Position numbers and translations under genes: made by a program. From Streptomyces capitiformicae (lineage in GTDB: Bacteria; Actinomycetota; Actinomycetes; Streptomycetales; Streptomycetaceae): a stretch of 64,000 bases of DNA. The notes below the pieces were generated by a model. That model saw nothing but the letters and a program-made list of their open reading frames with translations. It did no database searches and had not been told where the DNA came from. Positions 27,114 to 35,535 of the stretch are shown here, one piece after another. Numbering within the stretch: the first letter of the stretch is position 1; each line of letters begins with the position of its first letter. The stretch is from positions 2,045,767 to 2,109,766 of the forward strand of contig NZ_CP022161.1 of NCBI RefSeq assembly GCF_002214185.1. Reading direction: 5' to 3'.

Positions 27114-27605
27114 ATGCCCCAAACCCCCCTCACCCTCCCCGAGGTCGAAACCCTCGCCCGCACCGCCCACGCCACCCAGACCGACAAAGCCGGCCGCCCC
27201 TACACCGAACACCTCCAGGCGGTGGCCCACGGCGTAGCCACCCGCGGCGGCGACCACGACCAGGTCGCCGCGGCCTGGCTCCACGACGCCATCGAGGACA
27301 ACGCCCTCACCGAGGACTGGCTCGCGGCGGCCCCCCTCACCCCCCGTACGAAGAACATCGTGCTGGCCCTCACCAAACACCCCTCCGAACCCCCGGAGGA
27401 GTACGCCGCCCGCATCCTCGCCACCCCGGGCGCCCTCCTCGTCAAAGAGTCCGACCTCGCCCACAACGCGAACCCGACCCGCCTGGCCGCCCTGGACGAA
27501 CCCACCCGCACCCGTCTCACCCACAAGTACGCCCACATGCGAAACCTCCTCGGCCTGCCGGAAGAACCGACGACCGAGGAGGCCACGAACAACCACAACG
27601 CCTGA
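27114..27605 (+). CDS. HD-domain phosphohydrolase, SpoT/MESH1-like
   Basis: A 163-residue protein with the RelA/SpoT-type HD motif set: TAHATQTDKAGRPYTEHLQA (first histidine), AAAWLHDAIEDN (HDxxED) and VKESDLAHNANPTR (the late aspartate). This resembles stand-alone (p)ppGpp hydrolases, so alarmone breakdown is a reasonable guess, though other pyrophosphohydrolase roles are possible. The ATG at 27114 is chosen over the GTG at 27084 because AGGAG stands eight bases before it. Gene neighbours do not add information. Confidence 0.82.
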   Translation: MPQTPLTLPEVETLARTAHATQTDKAGRPYTEHLQAVAHGVATRGGDHDQVAAAWLHDAIEDNALTEDWLAAAPLTPRTKNIVLALTKHPSEPPEEYAARILATPGALLVKESDLAHNANPTRLAALDEPTRTRLTHKYAHMRNLLGLPEEPTTEEATNNHNA

Positions 27606-27636
27606 AACGCCTGATGTGCCTGAAACGGCTGAAGGC

Positions 27637-28803
27637 CTACGCCTTCGCCCCGACCTTCCCACGCTCCCGAGCCAACTCGGTGGCATCCCGCTTGAAGGCC
27701 CACTCCATCTTCGGCTCCATCGCGAACCGGAACATCCGCTGCACCGGCGGCGTACACAGCAGCGTGATGACCGCCGCCGCCACGAACGTGACGAAGAGTT
27801 CGCCGAGCGGCTGGTAGACCCAGGCGTACGCGTCGTACCACTCCCAGAAACGCGAGCCCTTCGCGAGGAACCCGTGCAGCAGATAGCCGTACAGCGTGCC
27901 CGCGCCGAGCACGGTGAACCACATCTTCCGCCGCGGCACCCACGAGAAGAAGCAGGCGGTGAGCAGCATGGAGCAGCCGAAGAGAGCGAAGGTCATCACG
28001 ACGCCCGCCCACCACGGCGCACCCAGCTCCTGCGCGCTGTCCCGGTGGTAGAACCAGGCGGAGTTCATATGGGGCCCCACCCAGTACGCCAGCCCCAGCG
28101 CGCACGCCACGACCGGCACCGACAGCACGCGCACCTCGCGCCGGCGCATGAACTGGAAGTGCGCCGGCTTCATGAACAGCCCCACCACGAAGAACGGCAG
28201 GAACTGCAGGACGCGTTGCAGGTCCAGATCGTCACCGATGTCGGGCGAGACGGAGGCGAGCGCCGCGATGCCGAGCGCGAGCGGAATCGGCCAACGCACC
28301 ACCTTCCACAACGGCGTCGTCAGCCGCCACACGAACAGCGCGATCAGGAACCAGGTGAGGTACCACGGGTCGAGGAGACTGATCGGATGCGACGGATCAT
28401 CGTCGGCGTACCGCTTGAAGAGGGAGTACGCGACCTCGAAGAGCACATACGGTACGGCGATCCCCGTGATCAGCCGCTGGAGCCGGTCGGCGCGCATGTC
28501 GAAACTGCGCGAGAAATAGCCGGAGATGATGATGAACGCCGGCATGTGGAAGGTGTACACGACCATGTACAGCGCCTCGGCGGCGCGACTGCGGTCGGTC
28601 AGCGGCTGCCATGCGTGACCCATCGCGACGAGCACGATGGCCAGGTACTTGGCGTTGTCGAAGAACGCGTCGCGCTGCTTGGCCGGTGCGGCGTCCGAGG
28701 CCGTCGCGGAATGTGGACTCGGCACTTCGTCCGCGGGGGACTGCGGCGACTGTGGGGGAAGTGGTGCCCTTCGGTGATGGTGTGATCGCAGCGAGTTCGT
28801 CAC
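27637..28803 (-). CDS. Membrane acyltransferase (acyltransferase-3 family)
   Basis: A 388-residue integral membrane protein with about ten helices. RDAFFDNAKYLAIVLVAMGH carries the family's early R...DN...I..V..GH signature, and FHMPAFIIISGYF is the next conserved block. Such enzymes O-acetylate sugars, lipids or polysaccharides at the membrane. The first 45 residues are a polar proline-rich tail. The start is a GTG at 28803 preceded by GGGAGG. The substrate is unknown. Confidence 0.9.
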   Translation of the reverse strand: MTNSLRSHHHRRAPLPPQSPQSPADEVPSPHSATASDAAPAKQRDAFFDNAKYLAIVLVAMGHAWQPLTDRSRAAEALYMVVYTFHMPAFIIISGYFSRSFDMRADRLQRLITGIAVPYVLFEVAYSLFKRYADDDPSHPISLLDPWYLTWFLIALFVWRLTTPLWKVVRWPIPLALGIAALASVSPDIGDDLDLQRVLQFLPFFVVGLFMKPAHFQFMRRREVRVLSVPVVACALGLAYWVGPHMNSAWFYHRDSAQELGAPWWAGVVMTFALFGCSMLLTACFFSWVPRRKMWFTVLGAGTLYGYLLHGFLAKGSRFWEWYDAYAWVYQPLGELFVTFVAAAVITLLCTPPVQRMFRFAMEPKMEWAFKRDATELARERGKVGAKA

Positions 28804-29403
28804 AAACCCTCCCGCCGAAAACCTCGCGGGGCGGTCCGAGCACTCGCTGCGCAGGCGGGGGACGAGGCAGCGGTGAACATCTGAGGCACCCTAGCGTTGT
28901 CTGTGCGATTCCGTAAAACCATCGACGTGATTCCTGTATTGCCGATCGTGAATTACCGGTGAGTACCCCGGATTTGGTGAAGCGGGTATCGGCCGGGTGA
29001 TCACGATCCGTACACCGAGGTCCTGACGGATTGGGGCCGTCTGTCCGCATTCATGCCGACTAAATGGTGCATAACATGCGCAGGCGACTCTGGTGAAATG
29101 TCCGATTCGTGAGGCGAGTTCAGGACTTCTGGCGTGCCTTGATGTGTCTGTGGCAACAATTCGAATTACCTGCGAACGCGATGTGCGCACAGATGCGTGT
29201 GTGCGGAAACGATCATTCGGAAATCCACTCCCAACACCCTCTGCCCGTAGGCGGATCCGCGTACGATGCCGCGTGACTGTGGCCGACGTTGTCTCACGCG
29301 CCGCATACCAGGGCATGGATGGTGGCACGATGGTTCTGGCGGGGTGCGCGCGGGATTGGCGCCCCGGGCCGGGGAAGCGGACCGACCGAGGGTGTGATCT
29401 GTT
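28804..29403. other. 600-base intergenic region, less GC-rich than its surroundings
   Basis: Divergent promoter region of the acyltransferase and the 64-residue membrane peptide. It is visibly AT-richer (for example around 29050-29220) and contains the palindrome AATTCGAATT at 29158-29167. Open frames crossing it on both strands show no protein-like pattern. I recognise no RNA gene. Confidence 0.5.
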
Positions 29404-29598
29404 GTGGCCATTTCGCTGTCAGTGGTGCTGTTGTTGGGGATCGTCCTCGTAGTCCTGATGAGAGGGGGGACGATCAAGGCCGGCCCGGCCGTCGTCGCCA
29501 TCCTCTTCGGGTTCTTCCTCGCCTCGACCGGCATGGCCGACGACATCAATCGCTTCCTCAACTCGATAGCCGAGACGCTCAACTCGATCCAGTTCTGA
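29404..29598 (+). CDS. Small membrane protein of unknown function
   Basis: A 64-residue protein of two hydrophobic stretches: VAISLSVVLLLGIVLVVLMR (residues 1-20) and GPAVVAILFGFFLASTGMA (27-45), then an amphipathic tail ending NRFLNSIAETLNSIQF. The GTG start at 29404 has only a modest upstream purine run. The sequence is typical of small conserved actinobacterial membrane proteins, and the gene sits just upstream of the tRNA pair and tig. I do not recognise a named family. Confidence 0.75.
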   Translation: MAISLSVVLLLGIVLVVLMRGGTIKAGPAVVAILFGFFLASTGMADDINRFLNSIAETLNSIQF

Positions 29599-29662
29599 CG
29601 GTCGACTCGAGCCGGTTGCATGCATGCGCATCCACGTGCATCCGGTTGCGTCCACGTGCAAA

Positions 29663-29710
29663 GACCTCCGGCCCGACGCCGAGAAATATCTCGAAGCCGG
29701 GCCGGAGGTC
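29663..29710. terminator. Two-tier hairpin terminator downstream of tRNA-Gly
   Basis: GACCTCCGGCCCG at 29663-29675 pairs perfectly with 29698-29710; inside, CGAGA-AATA-TCTCG forms a second stem. It lies 5 bases beyond the tRNA-Gly 3' end and also follows the convergent 64-residue gene, so it can end both transcripts. Confidence 0.85.
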
Positions 29711-29715
29711 CGTGG

Positions 29716-29786
29716 AGCGGGCGACGGGAATCGAACCCGCGTAGCTAGTTTGGAAGACTAGGGCTCTACCATTGAGCTACGCCCGC
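29716..29786 (-). tRNA. tRNA-Gly (anticodon TCC)
   Basis: On the minus strand GCGGGCG...CGCCCGC forms the acceptor stem with discriminator T. The D arm contains AGCTCAATGGTAGAGC, the anticodon stem CTAGT/ACTAG encloses loop CTTCCAA with anticodon TCC, and the T arm contains GGTTCGATTCC. The 71-nt length is normal for tRNA-Gly. CCA is not encoded. Confidence 0.97.
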
Positions 29787-29963
29787 ACAGGTCGCGCCGC
29801 AGGTCGGGCGACCGCGGCACAGAAGGCATCGTAGCGGGTCGGGTGCCCTCGCCGCACACCCCTTCCGGCCCGCGCCCGGCGTCCGCCGTCGCGTGCGCCC
29901 GCGCACTCGGTAAATGCGGCGTCCGTGCTGTCCTCGGGCATGTACCCTACGTGTCGCACCAGA

Positions 29964-30037
29964 CGGGGTGTGGCGCAGCTTGGTAGCGCGTCCGCTTTGG
30001 GAGCGGAAGGCCGTGGGTTCAAATCCCGCCACCCCGA
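29964..30037 (+). tRNA. tRNA-Pro (anticodon TGG)
   Basis: Acceptor stem CGGGGTG/CACCCCG, D arm GCGCAGCTTGGTAGCGC, anticodon stem TCCGC/GCGGA with loop TTTGGGA (anticodon TGG) and T arm GTGGGTTCAAATCCCGC. Discriminator A at 30037, followed by an encoded CCA at 30038-30040. It is divergent from tRNA-Gly and lies upstream of tig. Confidence 0.97.
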
Positions 30038-30250
30038 CCACCGTGCCGGACGGTACGTCCGACACCTGCAAGATCACCTTTTGGGGCGTGTGCCGCCTGC
30101 GGTTACTATGCAAGCTGCGCGCCCGTGTGTCTGCACTGTTACGTCTCTCAAGGGCCGCTAATCCGCTGAGGCGCTGCTCGGTCGTCTTTCATGATCCGGG
30201 CAGAGGCACCCAGCAGACCCCCAAGAAGTCAGCCACAAGGAGACCGAACC

Positions 30251-31672
30251 GTGAAGAGCGCCGTGGAGACCCTGAACCCGACCCGGGTTCGGCTCACTGT
30301 TGAGGTGCCCTTCGAGGAGCTCAAGGACAGCCTCGACGCGGCGTACAAGAAGATCAACCAGCAGGTCACGGTGAAGGGCTTCCGCAAGGGCAAGATCCCG
30401 GCCCGCATCATCGACCAGCGGTTCGGCCGCGGTGCGGTCCTGGAGGAGGCGGTCAACGACGCGCTTCCGAGGTTCTACACCGACGCGGTCAACGAGGCCG
30501 AGCTCAACGTCCTCGGTCAGCCCGAGGTCGACATCACGGAGCTGAAGGACGGCGAGACGCTGAACTTCACCGCCGAGGTCGACGTCCGCCCGACCATCGA
30601 GATCCCGGACTACTCCGGCATCGAGGTCGAGGTCGACGCCGTCGAGGTCACCGAAGAGGACATCGACAAGGCCGTCGAGCAGCTCCGCGAGCGCTTCGCC
30701 TCGACCTCCCCGGTCGAGCGCGCCGCCGAGGACGGCGACGTGGTCACGATCGACCTGGAGGCCAAGGTCGACGGCGAGGTCCTGGAGGACGGCGTCGCCG
30801 AGGGCGTCTCCTACACCATCGGCTCCGGCGAGCTGCTGGACGGCATCGACGACGCCGTGAAGGGCCTGGAGGCCGGGGCCGAGGCCACCTTCACCTCCGA
30901 GCTCAAGGGCGGCTCCGCGGCCGGCAAGGAGGCCGAGGTCACCGTCAAGGTCACCCAGGTCGCCGCCCGAGAGCTCCCGGCCCTGGACGACGAGTTCGCC
31001 CAGCTCGCCTCCGAGTTCGACACCCTCGAGGAGCTGCGCGCCGACAGCCGCACGCGCCTGGAGAACATGAAGCAGTACGACCAGGCCACGCAGGCCCAGG
31101 AGCGCGTCCTGGAGAAGCTGCTGGAGCTCGTCGAGGTGCCCGTCCCCGAGAAGCTGCTCGAGGACGAGATCAACACCCGCAAGCACAACCTGGAGCACCA
31201 CCAGCTCGGCCAGATGGGCCTCGACCTCGCGAAGTACCTGGAGATCCAGGGCAAGACCGAGGAGGAGTTCGAGACCGAGACCAAGGAAGCCGCGGTCAAG
31301 GGCATCAAGACCCAGTTCGTCCTCGACGAGCTGGTCGCCAAGGAGAAGCTGAACGTCAACCAGGAGGAGCTCACCGAGCACCTCATGCGCCGCGCCGCCT
31401 CCTCCGGCATGTCCCCCGACCAGTTCGCCCAGGCCGTCGTCCAGAACAACCAGGTCCAGCTCCTGGTCGGCGAGGTCGCCCGCGGCAAGGCCCTGGCCCT
31501 GGTCGTCGAGGCCTCCACGGTGAAGGACACCAACGGCGAGATCGTCGACCTGGACGACGAGGAGGAAGAGGGCACCGAGGGCTCCGCCGAGGCCGCCGAG
31601 GAGACCCCGGCCGCCGCTGAGGGCGCCGAGGGCTCCGCCGGGACCGAGGGCGACGAAAAGGCCGACGCCTGA
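30251..31672 (+). CDS. tig: Trigger factor, ribosome-associated chaperone and prolyl isomerase
   Basis: A 473-residue protein. The N-terminal ribosome-binding domain has the signature [16 protein letters not shown] (loop FRxGKxP) near residues 44-60. The FKBP-type isomerase domain spans about 150-240 ([15 protein letters not shown]), then the long C-terminal helical chaperone arms. The last 45 residues are a disordered acidic/alanine tail ([20 protein letters not shown]), longer than in E. coli. GTG at 30251 has AAGGAGA upstream. It precedes clpP1P2X, a common order that ties folding to proteolysis. Confidence 0.97.
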   Translation: MKSAVETLNPTRVRLTVEVPFEELKDSLDAAYKKINQQVTVKGFRKGKIPARIIDQRFGRGAVLEEAVNDALPRFYTDAVNEAELNVLGQPEVDITELKDGETLNFTAEVDVRPTIEIPDYSGIEVEVDAVEVTEEDIDKAVEQLRERFASTSPVERAAEDGDVVTIDLEAKVDGEVLEDGVAEGVSYTIGSGELLDGIDDAVKGLEAGAEATFTSELKGGSAAGKEAEVTVKVTQVAARELPALDDEFAQLASEFDTLEELRADSRTRLENMKQYDQATQAQERVLEKLLELVEVPVPEKLLEDEINTRKHNLEHHQLGQMGLDLAKYLEIQGKTEEEFETETKEAAVKGIKTQFVLDELVAKEKLNVNQEELTEHLMRRAASSGMSPDQFAQAVVQNNQVQLLVGEVARGKALALVVEASTVKDTNGEIVDLDDEEEEGTEGSAEAAEETPAAAEGAEGSAGTEGDEKADA

Positions 31673-31692
31673 CCACTCCGCTCATGAGCCGT

Positions 31693-31730
31693 GACGGGCC
31701 TCCGGGACACTTGTGACCCGGGGGCCCGTC
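31693..31730 (+). terminator. Terminator of tig
   Basis: GACGGGCCTCCGGG at 31693-31706 pairs with CCCGGGGGCCCGTC at 31717-31730 (one wobble pair), starting 20 bases after the tig stop. Confidence 0.85.
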
Positions 31731-31742
31731 GGCCTACCTGAG

Positions 31743-31957
31743 GGGGCGCGGGCTGTGTACCTATGCGGCTTGGCCGCGCGGGCGTGATCAGCCCACGACA
31801 AGCCGCACTCGCCGATGCGCCGGGCGTGGCAGACGCGTCTGCGGCCCGTCCGTGGCCGGTCGCGCAGTTCCCCGCGCCCCCTGGGCGGGCCGTGAGCTAC
31901 CTGGCACCCACGGCCCCATCACCGGGAGCCACCTGGCACCCACGGCCCCATCAGCGG
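31743..31957. repeat. Cluster of dispersed repeats in the tig-clpP1 gap, with a 32-bp tandem duplication
   Basis: 31743-31790 is a family A variant (GGGGCGCGGGCTGTG then TATGCGGCTTGGCCGCGCG). TCGCGCAGTTCCCCGCGCCCC at 31860-31880 is a family A arm. Directly after, two 32-base units beginning GAGCYACCTGGCACCC at 31894-31925 and 31926-31957 differ at only two positions. Confidence 0.85.
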
Positions 31958-31971
31958 AGCGCACACGCATG

Positions 31972-31985
31972 CGCTGACAGCGAAC
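31972..31985 (+). promoter_or_regulatory. Candidate ClgR operator upstream of clpP1
   Basis: CGCTGACAGCGAAC matches the core of the known actinobacterial ClgR consensus (CGCYNANRGCGWWS); the inverted repeat CGCT-GAC-AGCG is perfect. ClgR activates clpP1P2 in Streptomyces and Corynebacterium. It sits 143 bases before the clpP1 GTG, a suitable place for an activator of a promoter with a long leader. The left-flank W positions of the consensus do not match. Confidence 0.65.
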
Positions 31986-32127
31986 AGTTCCCTCTGCGGG
32001 ATTCACCGGCGGAGCCTCCGCGTTAGGGTCCATGAATAGGGGCCGGAGCACTCGGCGAAACCGCCGGAGGCCCCCGCAGGGAAACGTGAGACGGCCCGGC
32101 GCCGTCGTAAGACGAGCAGGTGGATAC

Positions 32128-32754
32128 GTGACGAATCTGATGCCCTCCGCCGCCGGCGAGCCTTCCATCGGCGGTGGCCTCGGCGACCATGTCTACAACC
32201 GGCTGCTCAACGAGCGGATCATCTTCCTCGGCCAGCCGGTCGACGACGACATCGCGAACAGGATCACCGCACAGCTGCTGCTCCTTGCCGCCGACCCGGA
32301 CAAGGACATCAACCTGTACATCAACAGCCCGGGCGGTTCGATCACGGCCGGTATGGCGATCTACGACACCATGCAGTTCATCAAGAACGACGTGGTGACC
32401 ATCGCCATGGGTCTCGCGGCCTCGATGGGGCAGTTCCTGCTCAGCGCGGGCACGCCGGGCAAGCGCTTCGCGCTGCCGAACGCCGAGATCCTGATCCACC
32501 AGCCCTCCGCGGGCCTGGCGGGCTCGGCCTCCGACATCAAGATCCACGCCGAGCGGCTGCTGCACACCAAGAAGCGCATGGCCGAGCTGACGTCCCAGCA
32601 CACGGGCCAGTCGGTCGAGCAGATCACCCGCGACTCGGACCGTGACCGCTGGTTCGACGCCTACGAGGCCAAGGAGTACGGCCTCATCGACGACGTCATC
32701 GCCACCGCGGCGGGCATGCCGGGCGGCGGCGGCACCGGGGCCGGGCAGGCGTGA
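32128..32754 (+). CDS. clpP1: ClpP1, ATP-dependent Clp protease proteolytic subunit
   Basis: A 208-residue serine peptidase forming the degradation chamber with ClpP2. Catalytic triad S99 (GLAASMGQF), H124 (LIHQPSAG) and D173 (SDRDRWFD). The GTG at 32128 ([13 protein letters not shown]) is preceded by AGGTGG; an upstream ATG frame at 32032 adds an arginine-rich stretch that is probably leader sequence, not protein. The operon partner clpP2 follows at 79 bases. ClpX and ClpC are the expected unfoldases. Confidence 0.96.
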   Translation: MTNLMPSAAGEPSIGGGLGDHVYNRLLNERIIFLGQPVDDDIANRITAQLLLLAADPDKDINLYINSPGGSITAGMAIYDTMQFIKNDVVTIAMGLAASMGQFLLSAGTPGKRFALPNAEILIHQPSAGLAGSASDIKIHAERLLHTKKRMAELTSQHTGQSVEQITRDSDRDRWFDAYEAKEYGLIDDVIATAAGMPGGGGTGAGQA

Positions 32755-32833
32755 CGGCGGCCGCCGACACGTACACCCCCGTAAAGCCCTCAGCCGACCG
32801 CCTCAGCCCCTCTCAGGCTCCCAGGAGACCCCA

Positions 32834-33514
32834 GTGAACGACTTCCCCGGCAGCGGCCTCTACGACAGCGCACGCGCCCAGTACACCGGCCCCTCGGCCG
32901 AGTCCCGCTACGTGATCCCCCGCTTCGTGGAGCGCACCTCGCAGGGCATCCGCGAGTACGACCCGTACGCGAAGCTCTTCGAGGAGCGGGTGATCTTCCT
33001 CGGCGTCCAGATCGACGACGCCTCCGCCAACGACGTCATGGCGCAGCTGCTGTGCCTGGAGTCGATGGACCCCGACCGTGACATCTCGGTCTACATCAAC
33101 AGCCCCGGCGGCTCCTTCACCGCGCTGACGGCGATCTACGACACGATGCAGTTCGTCAAGCCGGACATCCAGACGGTCTGCATGGGCCAGGCCGCCTCCG
33201 CCGCCGCGATCCTGCTGGCCGCCGGTACGCCCGGCAAGCGCATGGCGCTGCCGAACGCCCGCGTCCTGATCCACCAGCCGTACAGCGAGACCGGCCGCGG
33301 TCAGGTCTCCGACCTGGAGATCGCCGCCAACGAGATCCTCCGGATGCGTGCGCAGCTGGAGGAGATGCTGGCCAAGCACTCCACCACGCCGATCGAGAAG
33401 ATCCGCGAGGACATCGAGCGGGACAAGATCCTCACGGCCGAGGACGCGCTGTCGTACGGCCTGATCGATCAGATCATTTCCACCCGCAAGATGAACAACA
33501 GCAGCGTCCGCTGA
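32834..33514 (+). CDS. clpP2: ClpP2, ATP-dependent Clp protease proteolytic subunit
   Basis: A 226-residue ClpP paralogue. Triad S122 (GQAASAAAI), H147 ([12 protein letters not shown]) and D197 (IERDKIL). The longer N-terminal segment ([20 protein letters not shown]) is typical of actinobacterial ClpP2, which forms the opposite ring of a mixed tetradecamer and docks the ATPase. GTG at 32834 has CCAGGAGACC upstream. It is cotranscribed with clpP1. A very large inverted repeat follows it. Confidence 0.96.
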   Translation: MNDFPGSGLYDSARAQYTGPSAESRYVIPRFVERTSQGIREYDPYAKLFEERVIFLGVQIDDASANDVMAQLLCLESMDPDRDISVYINSPGGSFTALTAIYDTMQFVKPDIQTVCMGQAASAAAILLAAGTPGKRMALPNARVLIHQPYSETGRGQVSDLEIAANEILRMRAQLEEMLAKHSTTPIEKIREDIERDKILTAEDALSYGLIDQIISTRKMNNSSVR

Positions 33515-33538
33515 CGCGGAAGGCTGTATTGTCTGCCG

Positions 33539-33611
33539 CCCCTTGGCATGGTTGGCACCGTTTGACCCAGTGCACGGCAAGGTGCACGTCAAAGCGAACC
33601 ATGCCAAGGGG
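33539..33611. promoter_or_regulatory. Nested 73-base inverted repeat between clpP2 and clpX
   Basis: Three coaxial stems: CCCCTTGGCATGGTT (33539-33553) with its exact complement at 33597-33611; TTTGAC (33561-33566) with GTCAAA (33588-33593); GTGCAC (33570-33575) with GTGCAC (33582-33587) around loop GGCAAG. In all 27 bp, with small asymmetric gaps. It may be the clpP1P2 terminator, a regulatory RNA element for clpX, or a palindromic protein-binding site. It ends 104 bases before the clpX start. Confidence 0.8.
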
Positions 33612-33715
33612 GGCCCGAACGGGGGGCCCGGCAAGGTACCGTCGACATAAGGCAGCACCAGGAGCCGCTGGATTCCAAGTGTCCAGGCGTCTCCCAGGCG
33701 AAGGGGAAGCACACC

Positions 33716-35002
33716 GTGGCACGCATCGGTGACGGCGGCGATCTGCTCAAGTGCTCGTTCTGCGGCAAGAGCCAGAAGCAGGTCAAGAAGCTCATCGCAG
33801 GGCCCGGTGTGTACATCTGCGACGAGTGCATCGACCTCTGCAACGAGATCATCGAGGAAGAGCTCGCGGAGACCAGCGAGGTCCGCTGGGAGGAACTCCC
33901 GAAGCCCCGCGAGATCTACGAGTTCCTCGAGGGCTACGTGGTCGGCCAGGAGGCCGCCAAGAAGGCCCTCTCCGTCGCGGTGTACAACCACTACAAGCGG
34001 GTCCAGGCCGGTGAGAACGGCGGCGGCCAAAACCGCGAGGACGCCATCGAGTTGGCGAAGTCCAACATCCTCCTGCTGGGCCCCACGGGCTCCGGCAAGA
34101 CCCTCCTCGCCCAGACCCTCGCGCGCATGCTGAACGTCCCGTTCGCGATCGCGGACGCGACGGCGCTCACGGAGGCGGGCTACGTCGGCGAGGACGTCGA
34201 GAACATCCTGTTGAAGCTCATTCAGGCGGCGGACTACGACGTCAAGAAGGCCGAGACGGGCATCATCTACATCGACGAGATCGACAAGGTGGCTCGAAAG
34301 AGCGAAAACCCCTCGATCACGCGCGACGTATCGGGTGAAGGCGTCCAACAGGCCCTGCTCAAGATCCTCGAAGGCACCACGGCCTCGGTCCCGCCCCAGG
34401 GCGGCCGCAAGCACCCCCACCAGGAATTCATCCAGATCGACACGACGAACGTCCTGTTCATCGTCGGCGGCGCCTTCGCGGGCCTGGAGAAGATCATCGA
34501 GTCCCGGGCCGGCGCGAAGGGCATCGGCTTCGGCGCGACGATCCGCTCGAAGCGCGAGCTGCAGTCCAAGGACCAGTTCGAGGACGTCATGCCGGAAGAC
34601 CTGGTGAAGTTCGGCATGATCCCGGAGTTCATCGGCCGTCTCCCGGTCATCACCTCGGTCCACAACCTGGACCGCGAAGCCCTCCTCCAGATCCTGATCG
34701 AGCCCCGCAACGCCCTGGTGAAGCAGTACCAGCGCCTCTTCGAACTCGACGGCGTGGAACTGGACTTCGAACGCGAGGCACTGGAAGCCATCGCCGACCA
34801 GGCGATCCTCCGCCAGACCGGCGCCCGAGGCCTCCGCGCCATCATGGAAGAGGTCCTGATGTCGGTGATGTACGAGGTCCCGTCCCGCAAGGACGTGGCC
34901 CGAGTGGTCATCACCGCAGACGTCGTCCACTCCAACGTCAACCCGACCCTGATCCCGCGGGACGCGCGCGGGCGTGGACCGGGCGAACAGAAGACGGCGT
35001 AG
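33716..35002 (+). CDS. clpX: ClpX, AAA+ unfoldase of the Clp protease
   Basis: A 428-residue ATPase that unfolds substrates and feeds them to ClpP1P2. The N-terminal zinc-binding domain reads [13 protein letters not shown]...[12 protein letters not shown] (four cysteines). Walker A GPTGSGKT at 122-129, Walker [10 protein letters not shown], the pore loop region [10 protein letters not shown] and the ClpP-binding IGF loop in [10 protein letters not shown] are visible. GTG at 33716 has AGGGGAAGC upstream. It probably has its own promoter downstream of the large hairpin. Well conserved and normal in length. Confidence 0.97.
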   Translation: MARIGDGGDLLKCSFCGKSQKQVKKLIAGPGVYICDECIDLCNEIIEEELAETSEVRWEELPKPREIYEFLEGYVVGQEAAKKALSVAVYNHYKRVQAGENGGGQNREDAIELAKSNILLLGPTGSGKTLLAQTLARMLNVPFAIADATALTEAGYVGEDVENILLKLIQAADYDVKKAETGIIYIDEIDKVARKSENPSITRDVSGEGVQQALLKILEGTTASVPPQGGRKHPHQEFIQIDTTNVLFIVGGAFAGLEKIIESRAGAKGIGFGATIRSKRELQSKDQFEDVMPEDLVKFGMIPEFIGRLPVITSVHNLDREALLQILIEPRNALVKQYQRLFELDGVELDFEREALEAIADQAILRQTGARGLRAIMEEVLMSVMYEVPSRKDVARVVITADVVHSNVNPTLIPRDARGRGPGEQKTA

Positions 35003-35026
35003 CCGCCCGGCATTTGTGAAGAAAGG

Positions 35027-35055
35027 GGGCACCCGGCGAGATTCGTCGGGTGCCC
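35027..35055 (+). terminator. Terminator of clpX
   Basis: GGGCACCCGGCGA at 35027-35039 pairs with TCGTCGGGTGCCC at 35043-35055 (one wobble), 25 bases past the clpX stop. Confidence 0.85.
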
Positions 35056-35201
35056 TCTCTTCCGCCGATCTCCAACTGAATCAGGCCAAGTGATTCAGGC
35101 GACTTGTGTCATGAGCGCCTCAAATGATCTTCTTGTCTCCTCGGAGGTGACCACCCTGAGGAGATGCAACGGAAGGATCGTGGCGTGAAGGCAAGGCGTT
35201 C

Positions 35202-35462
35202 TTGGCAGCGTTGAGTGTGGTTGCGGTGGCGGGGGTCGTGCCGGTGGTTGCGGCTGGTTCGGCGCACGCCACCACTGCGCAGTGCGTGAACTACCTTGGC
35301 AGTCAGGGTTATGCGATAGGCCCGAGGGTAGGGGCGGCCTGCGCGTTTAGGCACCTGACCGGGCCATTCGACAGCAAGTACCCCAACCCCAATTGCTATT
35401 CGAGGCTGGTAGCCATAGGTGTCACCACATCGCATGCAATGAACGCTTGTCTGAAGGCCTGA
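35202..35462 (+). CDS. Small secreted cysteine-containing protein, start probably frameshifted
   Basis: In-frame sequence gives AALSVVAVAGVVPVVAAGSA then HATTAQCVNYLGSQGYAIG: a Sec signal core followed by a mature part of about 63 residues with four cysteines (two likely disulfides). No ATG or GTG lies in frame upstream. The GTGAAG at 35185, with AAGGA upstream, would read into this frame as VKGKAFLAALS if the GG at 35190-35191 were GGG; as given it terminates after nine codons. Either a TTG start at 35202 is used or the gene carries a one-base deletion (mutation or sequencing error). The family is not recognised. Confidence 0.6.
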   Translation: MAALSVVAVAGVVPVVAAGSAHATTAQCVNYLGSQGYAIGPRVGAACAFRHLTGPFDSKYPNPNCYSRLVAIGVTTSHAMNACLKA

Positions 35463-35479
35463 CAGGGCCGGTCGCAAGA

Positions 35480-35515
35480 CTGAGGGCGCCCAGCTGTTGT
35501 TCTGGGCGCCCTCAG
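35480..35515. terminator. Bidirectional terminator
   Basis: CTGAGGGCGCCCAG at 35480-35493 pairs perfectly with 35502-35515 (14 bp). It lies between the small secreted protein gene and the convergent membrane protein gene. Confidence 0.9.
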
Positions 35516-35535
35516 CATCATTGAGGCAAGCGACG

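Noticed and set aside
29716..30040. Integrative element attachment site at the tRNA genes
   Set aside because: No integrase, excisionase or partial tRNA duplicate is seen nearby.
32032..32127. Arginine-rich N-terminal extension of ClpP1 from an upstream ATG
   Set aside because: The GTG at 32128 has a better ribosome-binding site and gives the normal ClpP1 N-terminus; the upstream stretch reads as leader.
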